A stretch of 64,000 bases of DNA from assembly GCA_027923965.1 (NCBI GenBank), contig AP026969.1:2914001-2978000 (forward strand), written 5' to 3'. Of the stretch, positions 41,790 to 54,909 are shown in pieces (position 1 is the stretch's first letter; the number at the start of each line of letters is the position of its first letter). The notes under the pieces were generated by a model. It did no database searches. It saw only the letters and a list, made by a program, of their open reading frames with translations, and was not told the origin of the DNA. This DNA comes from Comamonadaceae bacterium OS-1 (GTDB lineage: Bacteria; Pseudomonadota; Gammaproteobacteria; Burkholderiales; Burkholderiaceae_C). The position numbers and the translations under genes are program-made.

Positions 41790-42704
41790 TTACAGGACCG
41801 ATTGGTATTTGGCGGGCCGGGTCGCCAGGGCCTTGGCGACCACGCCTTCAATATAAGCGCGCTCTTCGCCGATCAGCGGCAGGCGCGGGCGGCGCATGTG
41901 CTCGCTGCCCACGCCCACCAGCAGGTCGATCAGCTTCAGGTTTTGCACCAGCTTGGTGGACACGTCCAGGTGCAGCATGGGGGTCATCCACTGGTAGAGC
42001 TTGAGCGCCTCGGCCCACTCGCCGGCTTGCATCAGGTCGTACAAGGCCACGGTTTCGCGCGGGAAGGCGCAGCCCACACCGGCCAGCAGGCCGTCGCAGC
42101 CCAGGGCCAGGCCTTCAAAAGCCAGGTCGTCCACGCCCAGGAACAGCTGGTAACGCGTGCCCAGCAGGTTGCGCAGGTCGGTGATGCGGCGGATGTTGTC
42201 GGTGCTTTCCTTGATGGCCACGATCCATTCGCAGTCGGCCAGCTCTTGCATGTGTTCTGGCTTCAAGTCCACGCGGTAGGCCACGGGGTTGTTGTAGACC
42301 ATGATGGGTTTTTGCGCGGCGTTGGCCATGGTGCGCACATTCAGCATGGCTTCGCGGGCGTCGGCCACGTAGATGACGGACGGCATGACCATGTAGCCAT
42401 CCACACCCAGCTTGTTCGCGCCTTCGATATAGCGCAGGGCCTCGCGGGTGCTGGTTTCGGACACATTGGCCAGCACGGGGATGCGGCCCTTGGCGGCTTT
42501 CAGGGCGATGTCGGCGACCTGCAGCTTTTCTTCCAGCGTCAGCGTGCTGGCCTCGCCCAGCGAGCCGCAGGTGACCAGGCCGTGGATGCCGTTGGCAATC
42601 TGGAACTCTATGTGCTTGGCCGTGCCTTCGGCGTCGATGCTTTCATCGGCGTGGAACTTGGTGGTGATGGCGGGGAAGATGCCTTTCCAGCGGGGCAATG
42701 TCAT
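41790..42704 (-). CDS. Pyrroline-4-hydroxy-2-carboxylate deaminase (DapA-like lyase)
   Basis: The 304-aa protein has the DapA fold: ITTKFHADESIDAEGTAKHI, GLVTCGSLGEASTLTLEEKL, MVYNNPVAYRVDL and the Schiff-base Lys165 in IVAIKESTDN. In this context it is the deaminase that opens pyrroline-4-hydroxy-2-carboxylate to 2,5-dioxopentanoate, releasing ammonia. The ATG at 42702-42704 gives the conserved MTLPRWKGIFPAITT start; the longer frame would cross the promoter region. It is the first gene of the minus-strand operon. No 2,5-dioxopentanoate dehydrogenase follows, so that last step must be encoded elsewhere. Confidence 0.87.
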   Translation of the reverse strand: MTLPRWKGIFPAITTKFHADESIDAEGTAKHIEFQIANGIHGLVTCGSLGEASTLTLEEKLQVADIALKAAKGRIPVLANVSETSTREALRYIEGANKLGVDGYMVMPSVIYVADAREAMLNVRTMANAAQKPIMVYNNPVAYRVDLKPEHMQELADCEWIVAIKESTDNIRRITDLRNLLGTRYQLFLGVDDLAFEGLALGCDGLLAGVGCAFPRETVALYDLMQAGEWAEALKLYQWMTPMLHLDVSTKLVQNLKLIDLLVGVGSEHMRRPRLPLIGEERAYIEGVVAKALATRPAKYQSVL

Positions 42705-42824
42705 GGTGTGTTTCCTAGAGGTTTTGGGTTGGTGGTGGGTTGTCGGCTGTAATCTTAATATATTAGCAACATATCTAAAATATTTTTTTACGATTACCAT
42801 CGGCCTGTACACAACCTAGCCCCC
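42705..42824. promoter_or_regulatory. Divergent promoter/operator region of the hydroxyproline locus
   Basis: This 120-bp gap is strikingly AT-rich within a GC-rich locus. It contains the palindrome TAATATATTA (42756-42765) and the stretch ATATCTAAAATATTTTTTTA. It separates the catabolic operon from the GntR regulator and is the expected site of the regulator's operator and both promoters. Confidence 0.6.
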
Positions 42825-43487
42825 ATGTCCAAGACCCCGCCCTCCCCCGCGCCCAAGCGCCGCGCCGCCGACCTGGCCTACGACGCGATCGAGACGCTGA
42901 TCTCCACCCTGAAGCTCGCCCCCGGCAGCCCGGTGGTCGAGGGCGACCTGGTGGAGCTGACGCAGCTGGGCCGTACCCCCGTGCGCGAGGCGCTGCTGCG
43001 CATGGTGTCGATCGGGCTGATCGTGCAGCAGCCCCGGCGCGGCCTGCTGGTGTCCAACATCGACCTGGCCGACCACCTGGATGTCGTGCAGACGCGCCGC
43101 GTGCTCGAGTGCCTGATAGCGGCCTGCTCCGCCCGCCGGGCCACCGCCCTGCAGCGCAAGGACATCGTCCGCTGTGCCGAGAAAATGGTGCAGGCGGCGC
43201 AGCGCGGCAACCTGGCCGATTACATGGCCGCCGACCTGGCGCTGGACCAGGTGAACCACCAGGCCAGCCACAACCATTCGGCCGTCAAGGCCGTGGTGCC
43301 GCTGATCGTGCAGTGCCGCCGCTTTTGGGTGGCCTACCAGCACGCCGGCGACATCATGGAAGCCGCGCAGGCCCACCTGGAGCTGGCCCAGGGCATCGCC
43401 ACCGGCGACGAGGCGGCTGCGGTGGGCGGGGCCACGCGGCTGATGGACTACCTGCAGGGTTTTGCGCGGCGGGTCATCGACAACTAA
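42825..43487 (+). CDS. GntR-family regulator (FCD type) of the hydroxyproline locus
   Basis: The 220-aa regulator has an N-terminal winged helix (AYDAIETLISTLKLAPGSPV, then LTQLGRTPVREALLRMVSIG) and a C-terminal all-helical FCD ligand-binding domain (LDVVQTRRVLECLIAACSAR, ADLALDQVNHQASHNHSAVK) with the His/Asp residues that often bind a metal and a small carboxylate. It is divergent from the deaminase gene and probably represses the operon until hydroxyproline or an intermediate binds. The ligand is inferred from context. Confidence 0.9.
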   Translation: MSKTPPSPAPKRRAADLAYDAIETLISTLKLAPGSPVVEGDLVELTQLGRTPVREALLRMVSIGLIVQQPRRGLLVSNIDLADHLDVVQTRRVLECLIAACSARRATALQRKDIVRCAEKMVQAAQRGNLADYMAADLALDQVNHQASHNHSAVKAVVPLIVQCRRFWVAYQHAGDIMEAAQAHLELAQGIATGDEAAAVGGATRLMDYLQGFARRVIDN

Positions 43488-43523
43488 GTTCAACAACTGA
43501 CACTCTTTGCTCTTGTTTTTGAC

Positions 43524-43587
43524 ATCAAAAATAGGAGCTACTCATGCTCATTCAATCAGCATAGGATGCCGATTTAATCCTTAAAAA
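43524..43587 (+). repeat. Dispersed palindromic repeat copy between the GntR and kinase genes
   Basis: GAGCTACTCATGCTCATTCA, then ATCAGCATAGGATGCCGATT resembles the family pattern. It is intergenic, in the 100-bp convergent gap before the hybrid kinase stop. Confidence 0.55.
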
Positions 43588-47973
<4,386 letters not shown>

Positions 47974-48197
47974 TGCGACCTGTGTTGGAAACCAGACGAA
48001 ATCTGCCCGAGAGAAAAAACACAATTAGTCACAATAATAGAGCGAACGGCGTTTCGGAGCCAGTGGTGCAAACCTGCAATCCGTTGGGACGCCGAACCTG
48101 CAGGCCCACCCAGAACGCTTGCCCATCGGCAGCACCGCGGGTCCATTTGCTACATCTTTAAAAGCACGCGATGCAGTAAAGGTAAGCGTAAACAGCC

Positions 48198-49151
48198 TTA
48201 TCTATCGGGATCCACCGCGTCGGCCAGCCCCGCACCAAAGCCCCCCGCCAGCGCCTGCCGCAGGTAGTTCACAAACGCCGTCACTGCGCGCGGCACATGG
48301 GCGGTGTAGGGGCGGATGGCGTAGAGCTGGTCGGCGTAGCCGCCCACCAGTTGCCAATCGGGCAGCACGGGCACCAGCTTGCTCCCGCGCAAACTGCTGG
48401 GCAGGCTGAAATCGGGCAGCAGCGCAATCCCCAGCCCGGCCACGGCGGCATCGCGCAGGGCTTCGCTGTTGTTGGCCGACAAAACACCGGATACGGGCAC
48501 CGTCACCCGCTCGTCACCCTGCGCAAAAGTCCAGGCAGGCGTGTCCTGGGCACGTGGGTAGTGCAGGCAGCTGTGGGTGCGCAGGTCTTCGGGGCGCAGC
48601 GGCGTGCCGCGCTTGCGCAGGTAGGCACGGCTGGCCACCAGCAACGAACGGGTGGCACACAGCGTCCAGGCCACATGGGTGTCGGGCGGCGCGGCGGTGT
48701 GGCGGATGGCCAGGTCAAACCCCTCGGTGGCCAGGCTGGACAGGCGGTCGGACAGCTCCAGTTCGAGGCGCACATCCGGGTATTCGCGCAAAAAGTCGGC
48801 CAGCCGGGGCACCAACTGCTGGCGCGCGAAGGCCACCGGGGCGGTCACGCGCAACAGGCCCTGGGGCGCGTCGGCCAGGTCGCGCACCTGGGCAAAGCTT
48901 TGGGCGATCTGCTCGAACGATGCCCGGGTGTCGTCCACCAGGCGCTGGCCCGCCTCGGTCAGGCGCACGCTGCGGGTGGTGCGGCGCACCAGCGGCACGC
49001 CCGCCATGCGCTCCAGATCGGCCATGCGCTGGCTCATGGCCGCCTTGCTCACGCCCAGCCGGGCGGCGGCCGCGGTATAGCTGCCCTGCTGGGCCAGCAC
49101 GGTGAGCCAGTGCAGGTGGCTCCAGAGTTCGTTGATTTTCTGCTCGTTCAT
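48198..49151 (-). CDS. LysR-type regulator, divergent from mmsA
   Basis: The 317-aa regulator has an N-terminal LysR winged helix (LTVLAQQGSYTAAAARLGVS, then KAAMSQRMADLERMAGVPLV) and a periplasmic-binding-protein-like effector domain (LLRVTAPVAFARQQLVPRLA, FLREYPDVRLELELSD and AGLGIALLPDFSL), in the CrgA/DmlR-like subgroup. It is divergent from mmsA with about 100 bp between starts, so it probably controls that gene. The ATG at 49151 is used; 49166 and 49178 are in-frame alternatives with equally weak ribosome sites. Confidence 0.88.
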   Translation of the reverse strand: MNEQKINELWSHLHWLTVLAQQGSYTAAAARLGVSKAAMSQRMADLERMAGVPLVRRTTRSVRLTEAGQRLVDDTRASFEQIAQSFAQVRDLADAPQGLLRVTAPVAFARQQLVPRLADFLREYPDVRLELELSDRLSSLATEGFDLAIRHTAAPPDTHVAWTLCATRSLLVASRAYLRKRGTPLRPEDLRTHSCLHYPRAQDTPAWTFAQGDERVTVPVSGVLSANNSEALRDAAVAGLGIALLPDFSLPSSLRGSKLVPVLPDWQLVGGYADQLYAIRPYTAHVPRAVTAFVNYLRQALAGGFGAGLADAVDPDR

Positions 49152-49257
49152 GCCGCTATTGTTCATCATTCTGAACAATCAATTCAAAGTTTCGGGCTTG
49201 TGACGTGGGGGTGGCGTGCCTACACTGCAGCCTCACTCCACCACAACGAGACACTCC

Positions 49258-50775
49258 ATGACCACCGACTCCACCGAAATCGCCCAGTACCTGCACGGCG
49301 AGCGCACCACCGGCCACGGCACCCGCACCCAGCCGGTCTACAACCCGGCCACCGGCAAGGTCAGCCGCAACGTGCGCCTGGGCAACCAGCAGGACGTGGA
49401 TGCCGCCGTGGCATCGGCCCTGGCCGCCTTCCCCAAGTGGGCCGACACACCGCCTATCCGCCGCGCCCGCGTGCTGTTCAAGTTTCTGGAGCTGCTGAAC
49501 CTGCACAAGGACGAGCTGGCCCACATGATCACCGCCGAGCACGGCAAGGTGTTCACCGATGCCCAGGGCGAAGTGGCCCGCGGCATCGACATCGTCGAGT
49601 TCTCCTGCGGCATTCCGCAGCTGCTCAAGGGCGACTTCACCGACCAGGTCTCCACCGGCATCGACAACTGGACGCTGCGCCAGCCTCTGGGCGTAGTGGC
49701 CGGTATCACCCCGTTCAACTTCCCCGTGATGGTGCCGATGTGGATGTTCCCGGTGGCGATTGCCGCGGGCAACACCTTTGTGCTCAAGCCCAGCCCCATC
49801 GACCCCAGCGCCAGCCTGTTCATGGCCGATTTGCTGAAACAAGCCGGTCTGCCGGACGGCGTGTTCAACGTGGTCCAGGGCGACAAGGAAGCCGTGGACG
49901 CGCTGCTGGTGCACCCCGACGTGAAGGCGGTGAGCTTCGTGGGCTCCACGCCCATCGCCAACTACATCTATGAAACCGGCGCCCACCACGGCAAGCGCGT
50001 GCAGGCCCTGGGCGGCGCGAAGAACCACATGGTGGTGATGCCCGATGCCGACATCGACCAGGTGGTGGATGCGCTGATCGGCGCAGGTTACGGCTCGGCA
50101 GGCGAACGCTGCATGGCGATCTCGGTCGCCGTGCTGGTCGGCGATGTGGCCGACAAGGTCATCCCCAAGCTGCTGGCCCGCACCAAGACGCTGAAGGTGC
50201 TGAACGGCACCAATCTGGCCGCTGAGATGGGCCCCATCGTCACCCCCGCCGCCCATGCCCGCATCACCGGCTACATCGAGCAAGGCGTGAAAGAAGGCGC
50301 GCAGCTGCTGGCCGATGGCCGCGGATTTGACGGTGCCCAGGCTGGCGATGGTTGTGGCGAAGGTTTCTGGCTGGGCGGCACGCTGTTCGACCACGTCACG
50401 CCCGACATGCGCATCTACAAGGAAGAAATCTTCGGCCCGGTGCTGGCCTGCGTACGTGTGCCGGACCTGGCCACCTCGATCCAGCTCATCAACGACCACG
50501 AATTCGGCAACGGCGTGGCCTGCTTCACCCGCGACGGCAACGTGGCCCGCGAATTCAGCCGCCGCATCCAGGTCGGCATGGTCGGCATCAACGTGCCCAT
50601 CCCCGTGCCCATGGCCTGGCACGGCTTCGGCGGCTGGAAGAAGAGCCTGTTTGGCGACATGCACGCCTACGGCGAAGAAGGCGTGCGCTTCTACACCAAG
50701 CAAAAGTCCATCATGCAGCGCTGGCCTGAGAGCATTGCCAAGGGGGCGGAGTTTGTGATGCCTACGGCGAAGTAA
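49258..50775 (+). CDS. mmsA: CoA-acylating methylmalonate-semialdehyde dehydrogenase
   Basis: The 505-aa aldehyde dehydrogenase converts methylmalonate or malonate semialdehyde to propionyl-CoA or acetyl-CoA using NAD and CoA, in valine, beta-alanine and inositol breakdown. Family marks are [47 protein letters not shown] and the catalytic Cys in [15 protein letters not shown] (about residue 285). The absence of the usual catalytic Glu loop, replaced by [14 protein letters not shown], marks the CoA-dependent subfamily. The start [15 protein letters not shown] is chosen over an upstream in-frame ATG. No other valine-pathway gene is adjacent. Confidence 0.93.
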   Translation: MTTDSTEIAQYLHGERTTGHGTRTQPVYNPATGKVSRNVRLGNQQDVDAAVASALAAFPKWADTPPIRRARVLFKFLELLNLHKDELAHMITAEHGKVFTDAQGEVARGIDIVEFSCGIPQLLKGDFTDQVSTGIDNWTLRQPLGVVAGITPFNFPVMVPMWMFPVAIAAGNTFVLKPSPIDPSASLFMADLLKQAGLPDGVFNVVQGDKEAVDALLVHPDVKAVSFVGSTPIANYIYETGAHHGKRVQALGGAKNHMVVMPDADIDQVVDALIGAGYGSAGERCMAISVAVLVGDVADKVIPKLLARTKTLKVLNGTNLAAEMGPIVTPAAHARITGYIEQGVKEGAQLLADGRGFDGAQAGDGCGEGFWLGGTLFDHVTPDMRIYKEEIFGPVLACVRVPDLATSIQLINDHEFGNGVACFTRDGNVAREFSRRIQVGMVGINVPIPVPMAWHGFGGWKKSLFGDMHAYGEEGVRFYTKQKSIMQRWPESIAKGAEFVMPTAK

Positions 50776-50855
50776 GGCACTTTGGATGAAATGGGCGGCT
50801 TCGGTCGCCCATTTGCGTTTGTGGGCCAACGAGAACTACCGGTCCGTCCTTTACC

Positions 50856-50886
50856 TTGTAATTTCGTACCATTTTTGATACCATTT
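50856..50886 (+). promoter_or_regulatory. Promoter/operator of the HigBA-like module
   Basis: TTGTAA (50856-50861) and TACCAT (50879-50884) are 17 bp apart. TACCATTT occurs twice in direct orientation, 12 bp apart (50867-50874 and 50879-50886), a plausible HTH operator over the -10. Confidence 0.5.
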
Positions 50887-50890
50887 CAGA

Positions 50891-51241
50891 ATGTTGGGCC
50901 CGCAGCCTCCCGTTTTGCGCGTGTTCTTTTACCAGTCGGAAAGCGGCAACGAGCCTGTGCGCGACTGGCTGAAAGATTTACCAATCCAGGACCGCAAGAC
51001 CATGGGCGCAGATATCAAAACAGTGCAGTTTGGCTGGCCCTTGGGCATGCCCCTGGTGCGCAAAATGGGCAAAGACCTGTGGGAAGTGCGTATCCACCTA
51101 GAAACCCGGATTGCACGTGTTTTATTCACCGTGCAAGGGGATGCCATGGTGCTGTTGCATGGCTTTATCAAGAAGTCCCAAGGCACGCCAGCCGATGAAC
51201 TCGCGGTGGCAAAAACCAGGCTCAAACAAGTGAAGGCGTAA
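50891..51241 (+). CDS. HigB/Gp49-like RelE-superfamily toxin
   Basis: The 116-aa protein has the Gp49-like pattern: LRVFFYQSESGNEPVRDWLK near the start, FGWPLGMPLVRKMGKDLWEV, RIHLETRIARVLFTVQGDAM and LLHGFIKKSQGTPADELAVA near the end. These toxins cleave mRNA on the ribosome. The toxin gene precedes the HTH antitoxin gene by 5 bp, the reversed order typical of higBA. The function is inferred from the family and pairing. Confidence 0.88.
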   Translation: MLGPQPPVLRVFFYQSESGNEPVRDWLKDLPIQDRKTMGADIKTVQFGWPLGMPLVRKMGKDLWEVRIHLETRIARVLFTVQGDAMVLLHGFIKKSQGTPADELAVAKTRLKQVKA

Positions 51242-51246
51242 ACACC

Positions 51247-51531
51247 ATGGACAACAAACACATTGGCAGCAACTTCGACGACTTTCTGGCCGAAGACGGC
51301 AGCTTGGAGGAATCCACCGCAACCGCCATGAAGCGCGTCATCGCGTGGCAGATCGAGCAGGAAATGAAGCTGCAAAAACTGTCCAAGACCGCCATGGCCA
51401 GCAAAATGCACACCAGCCGCGCCGCGCTGAACCGCCTGCTCGATGCCACCGATACCAGCCTGACCCTGACCACCTTGGCCAGCGCGGCCACGGCTTTGGG
51501 AAAACGGGTTCGGGTGGAATTGGCGGCTTAG
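51247..51531 (+). CDS. HigA-like HTH antitoxin
   Basis: The 94-aa partner has an XRE-type HTH in its second half (KLQKLSKTAMASKMHTSRAA, then LNRLLDATDTSLTLTTLASA). An N-terminal acidic arm (NFDDFLAEDGSLEESTATAM) could wrap the toxin. It starts 5 bp after the toxin stop and would repress the promoter at 50856-50886. It is convergent with vapC, 13 bp away. Confidence 0.87.
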   Translation: MDNKHIGSNFDDFLAEDGSLEESTATAMKRVIAWQIEQEMKLQKLSKTAMASKMHTSRAALNRLLDATDTSLTLTTLASAATALGKRVRVELAA

Positions 51532-51544
51532 CCGAGCCTACACC

Positions 51545-51952
51545 TCAGACTTTTTCCACCCAGTTCTCCACCTCCAACCCAGGGTAGTCTTTGAAATCCG
51601 CCTCGTTGTTGGTCACCACCACGAGGCCGAGGCTGAGGGCGTGGGCGGCGATGAGGCGGTCCATGGCATCTCGGCGGCGGTCGCGCACGGCGGCGGCCAG
51701 CACGCCATAGCTTTCGGCCGCGCTGGGTTCAAAAGCAAGTACCGGCACGCGCTGGACCAGACGCTGGAGCGCGGAGGCGGCGAGTTCCCGGTCGGGTGCG
51801 GTGCAGCGCTCCACGCCGTGGCATAGCTCGGCATAGGTGACGACCGACATCACCACATCGCCCAAAGGCTGCGACTTGAAGCGCTGCAGCACCTCGGGCG
51901 GCTGGGCCGCAATCAGGTAGATGCAGATATTGGTATCTAGGAGGTAGCGCAT
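51545..51952 (-). CDS. vapC: VapC-family PIN-domain toxin
   Basis: The 135-aa PIN nuclease has the four acidic residues of the family in place: Asp6 in LLDTNICIYL, Glu in YAELCHG, Asp in DAMDRLIAAHA and Asp in TNNEADF. Such toxins cut tRNA or rRNA using magnesium or manganese. Its start lies 3 bp after the vapB stop on the same strand. Length and motif spacing are normal. Confidence 0.94.
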   Translation of the reverse strand: MRYLLDTNICIYLIAAQPPEVLQRFKSQPLGDVVMSVVTYAELCHGVERCTAPDRELAASALQRLVQRVPVLAFEPSAAESYGVLAAAVRDRRRDAMDRLIAAHALSLGLVVVTNNEADFKDYPGLEVENWVEKV

Positions 51953-51955
51953 GTC

Positions 51956-52228
51956 TCAGTCGGGCTTGGGGTCGGCTGCCACCCGGCCAAAGCCGCTCCA
52001 GTCGCGTTCAGCTTGCTCATGGAGTTCCCGCCCCTCGGCCATGAAACTCTTGGGAAACGCCGCCAGGATGTCGCCCAGGTCACCGATGGTTTCCTGCGCC
52101 ACCAGCCGCAGCACCAGGGTGTTGCCCACGCGCTCCACCTCTACGTCTTGAGCGCCATCGACAAAACCCAGCTCTTTGGGGATGCGCACGGCCAGCGAAT
52201 TGCCGCTTTTGAACACGCGTGTCAGCAT
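51956..52228 (-). CDS. vapB: VapB-family antitoxin (AbrB/SpoVT fold)
   Basis: The 90-aa antitoxin starts MLTRVFKSGNSLAVRIPKEL, the AbrB-type swapped-hairpin DNA-binding domain that ends near residue 45. The C-terminal part (FMAEGRELHEQAERDWSGF) would block the VapC active site. The ATG at 52226-52228 has GGAG a few bases upstream. A longer frame crosses the operator at 52253-52269 and is rejected. Confidence 0.92.
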   Translation of the reverse strand: MLTRVFKSGNSLAVRIPKELGFVDGAQDVEVERVGNTLVLRLVAQETIGDLGDILAAFPKSFMAEGRELHEQAERDWSGFGRVAADPKPD

Positions 52229-52252
52229 GGGGGTTTCTCCTGCAAAACCAAA

Positions 52253-52269
52253 GTATATACAGGATATAC
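52253..52269. promoter_or_regulatory. vapBC operator
   Basis: GTATAT (52253-52258) and ATATAC (52264-52269) are a perfect inverted repeat separated by 5 bp, 25 bp upstream of vapB. This is the usual position for VapB autoregulation, and it overlaps the AT-rich promoter. Confidence 0.6.
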
Positions 52270-52274
52270 AAATC

Positions 52275-53516
52275 CTACACCACCCCCGCTGCCCGCAGCC
52301 CCGCAATCGCCGCTGCATCCAACCCCAGCCCCGCCAGCACCTCGTCCGTATGCTCGCCCAAGCCCGGCGGCGGTCGGTTTAGCACTGGCGGCGTGGCGGT
52401 CAGGCGCAGCGGGCTGGCTACGCTTACTATGCTTTCAATAGCTGCTTGTGCTTGTCCAGTGGGCGCAAGCGGCTGATTTACCTTCAAACCTCTCGTCTGC
52501 ACCTGGGCATCGGCAAAGGCCTGGTCCATGGTGTTGATGGGGCCGCAGGGCACGGCTTTGTCCTCCAGCAACTGGATCCACTGCGCGGTGCTGCGGGTGC
52601 GGGTGATGGCCTCTAGCGTGGGCGTGAGTTCGCTGCGGTGGCGCACGCGCTGGGTGTTGGTGGCAAAGCGCGGGTCGGTGGCCCATTCGGGGTGTTCGGC
52701 GGCAGCGCAGAAGCGGGCGAACTGGCCGTCGTTGCCAATGGCCAGCAGCATCGCGCCGTCGGCCGTGGGGAAGTCCTGGTACGGGGCCAGGCTGGGGTGG
52801 GTGTTGCCCTGGCGCTGGGGCACCTTGCCGGTGTTGAGGAACCCGGCGGCCTGGTTGGCCAAAATGGCCATCCCCACGTCGAGCAAGGCCATGTCGATGT
52901 GCTGGCCCACGCCGGTGCGGTGGCGCGACTCGATGGCCGCCAAAATGGCGCTGCAGGCGTAGACCCCGGTAAACACGTCGATCACCGCCACGCCGACCTT
53001 TTGCGGTGCGCCGCCTGCCGGGCCGGTGATGGACATCATGCCGCTCATCGCCTGCACCATCAGGTCGTAGCCCGCGCGCTCGGCGTACGGCCCGGTCTGG
53101 CCGAAGCCGGTCACCGAGCAGTAGATCAAGCGCGGGTTAAGGGCCTGCAGGCTGGCGTAATCCAGCCCGTAGTGCGCCAGGCCGCCGACCTTGAAGTTCT
53201 CTACCAGCACGTCGCTGCTCGCCGCCATCTGGCGGATCAGCGCCTGGCCTTCGGCCTGGGCCATGTCGATGGTGATGGAGCGCTTGTTGCGGTTGCAGGC
53301 GGTGAAATAGGTAGCCTGGTCGGTGTCATTGCCATCCGCATCCTGCAGGAAGGGCGGGCCCCAGTGGCGGGTGTCGTCGCCCACCAGCGGGCGCTCGACC
53401 TTGACCACATCGGCCCCCAGGTCGGCCAGCATCTGGGTGCACCACGGCCCGGCCAGCACGCGGGACAGGTCCAGCACCTTGAGGTGGCTTAGAGCGGCGG
53501 TCACGTCAATTTCCAA
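52275..53516 (-). CDS. Family III CoA-transferase, probable succinyl-CoA:glutarate CoA-transferase
   Basis: The 413-aa enzyme of the CaiB/BaiF family has [33 protein letters not shown], the catalytic Asp in [17 protein letters not shown], and [11 protein letters not shown]. It overlaps gcdH by 11 bp on the same strand. That pairing, in which a CoA-transferase activates glutarate for glutaryl-CoA dehydrogenase, is found in lysine and glutarate breakdown, so glutarate is the most likely acceptor. A dispersed-repeat copy (52433-52490) lies in frame near the C terminus and encodes [18 protein letters not shown]. Confidence 0.87.
   Translation of the reverse strand: MEIDVTAALSHLKVLDLSRVLAGPWCTQMLADLGADVVKVERPLVGDDTRHWGPPFLQDADGNDTDQATYFTACNRNKRSITIDMAQAEGQALIRQMAASSDVLVENFKVGGLAHYGLDYASLQALNPRLIYCSVTGFGQTGPYAERAGYDLMVQAMSGMMSITGPAGGAPQKVGVAVIDVFTGVYACSAILAAIESRHRTGVGQHIDMALLDVGMAILANQAAGFLNTGKVPQRQGNTHPSLAPYQDFPTADGAMLLAIGNDGQFARFCAAAEHPEWATDPRFATNTQRVRHRSELTPTLEAITRTRSTAQWIQLLEDKAVPCGPINTMDQAFADAQVQTRGLKVNQPLAPTGQAQAAIESIVSVASPLRLTATPPVLNRPPPGLGEHTDEVLAGLGLDAAAIAGLRAAGVV
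52433..52490 (+). repeat. Dispersed palindromic repeat copy in the CoA-transferase gene
   Basis: CAATAGCTGCTTGTGCTTGT, then CCAGTGGGCGCAAGCGGCTG and ATTTACCTTC is one of the clearest copies. It is read in frame on the opposite strand. Confidence 0.7.
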
Positions 53517-54702
53517 AGGCGGCGATGCCGGTCTGGGCGCGGCCCAAGATCAGGGCGTGGATGTCGTGCGTGCCCTCGTAGGTGTTGACCACCTCCAGAT
53601 TCACCAGGTGGCGCGCCACGCCGAACTCGTCGGAGATGCCGTTGCCGCCCATCATGTCGCGCGCCAGCCGGGCGATGTCCAGCGACTTGCCGCAGGAGTT
53701 GCGTTTCAGCAGCGAGGTCAGCTCCACCGAAGCCGTCCCCTCGTCCTTCATGCGGCCCAGGCGCAGGCAGCCTTGCAGGCCCAGGGCGATCTCGGTCTGC
53801 ATGTCGGCCAGCTTTTTCTGGATCAGCTGGTTGGCGGCCAGGGGGCGGCCAAACTGTTTGCGGTCCAGCGTGTACTGGCGGGCACGGAACCAGCAGTCTT
53901 CGGCCGCGCCCAGCGCGCCCCAGGCAATGCCGTAGCGGGCGCTGTTGAGGCAGGTGAACGGGCCTTTCAAACCCTGCACTTCGGGGAAGGCGTTGTCTTC
54001 GGGGCAGAACACGCCGTCCATCACGATCTCGCCGGTGATGCTGGCGCGCAGGCCCACCTTGCCGTGGATGGCCGGGGCGCTCAGGCCCGCCATGCCTTTT
54101 TCCAGAATAAAGCCGCGGATGGGACCCACATTGCCCGCCGCGTCCACCTCTTTGGCCCAGACCACGAACACGTCGGCGATCGGGCTGTTGGAGATCCACA
54201 TCTTGGAGCCGCTGAGCTTGTAGCCGCCCGCCACCTTGTGGGCGCGGGTGGCCATGGAGCCGGGGTCGGAGCCGTGGTCGGGCTCGGTCAGGCCGAAGCA
54301 GCCAATCCACGCGCCGGTGGCCAATTTCGGCAGGTATTTTTGCCGCTGGGCTTCGGTGCCAAATTCAAAGATGGGCACCATCACCAGCGAGCTTTGCACG
54401 CTCATCATCGAGCGGTAGCCCGAGTCCACGCGCTCCACTTCGCGGGCGATCAGGCCGTAGGCCACGTAGTTCAGGCCGGGGCCGCCGTATTGCTCGGGGA
54501 TGGTCGGGCCCAGCAGGCCCAGCTCGCCCATCTCGCGGAAGATGGCCGGGTCGGTACTCTCGGTGCGAAAGGCCTGCAGCACGCGGGGCAGAAGCCGGTC
54601 TTGGCAGTAAGCCGCCGACGCATCGCGCACCATGCGTTCGTCATCGCTGAGTTGCAAGTCGAGCAAGAACGGGTCTTGCCATTGGAATGCGGCGTGGGCC
54701 AT
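53506..54702 (-). CDS. gcdH: Glutaryl-CoA dehydrogenase
   Basis: The 398-aa acyl-CoA dehydrogenase oxidises and decarboxylates glutaryl-CoA to crotonyl-CoA with FAD. The family marks are [80 protein letters not shown] and the catalytic Glu in [20 protein letters not shown]. The SVQSSL and [10 protein letters not shown] segments point to GcdH rather than a straight-chain dehydrogenase. It is the first gene of a two-gene operon with the CoA-transferase. Confidence 0.94.
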   Translation of the reverse strand: MAHAAFQWQDPFLLDLQLSDDERMVRDASAAYCQDRLLPRVLQAFRTESTDPAIFREMGELGLLGPTIPEQYGGPGLNYVAYGLIAREVERVDSGYRSMMSVQSSLVMVPIFEFGTEAQRQKYLPKLATGAWIGCFGLTEPDHGSDPGSMATRAHKVAGGYKLSGSKMWISNSPIADVFVVWAKEVDAAGNVGPIRGFILEKGMAGLSAPAIHGKVGLRASITGEIVMDGVFCPEDNAFPEVQGLKGPFTCLNSARYGIAWGALGAAEDCWFRARQYTLDRKQFGRPLAANQLIQKKLADMQTEIALGLQGCLRLGRMKDEGTASVELTSLLKRNSCGKSLDIARLARDMMGGNGISDEFGVARHLVNLEVVNTYEGTHDIHALILGRAQTGIAAFGN

Positions 54703-54824
54703 GGGGTGTCTCCAAAGGAATAGCCGCCATGGTAGTAGCTGGGCAGGCCTGCGGGCAAACGATTTGTTTGCACCTAGTTATGCATTATGTGAATGTATAA
54801 ACCACCGCATTTATCTCCATTTTT

Positions 54825-54875
54825 GGCACTCTGTGCTTATTCCATCAGCGTAGCAAGCTACTTTTATGGGAGCAT
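54825..54875 (-). repeat. Dispersed palindromic repeat copy between gcdH and the EamA gene
   Basis: On the minus strand: GTAGCTTGCTACGCTGATGG, then AATAAGCACAGAGTGCCAAA and AA. It is intergenic; the 207-bp gap 54703-54909 shows nothing else. Confidence 0.65.
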
Positions 54876-54909
54876 CACATCCAGAACGATATGCACATTC
54901 AGCACAGCT

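Noticed and set aside
53501..54310. Second minus-strand frame overlapping gcdH
   Set aside because: Arg/Gly/Pro-rich out-of-frame reading of gcdH with no domain.
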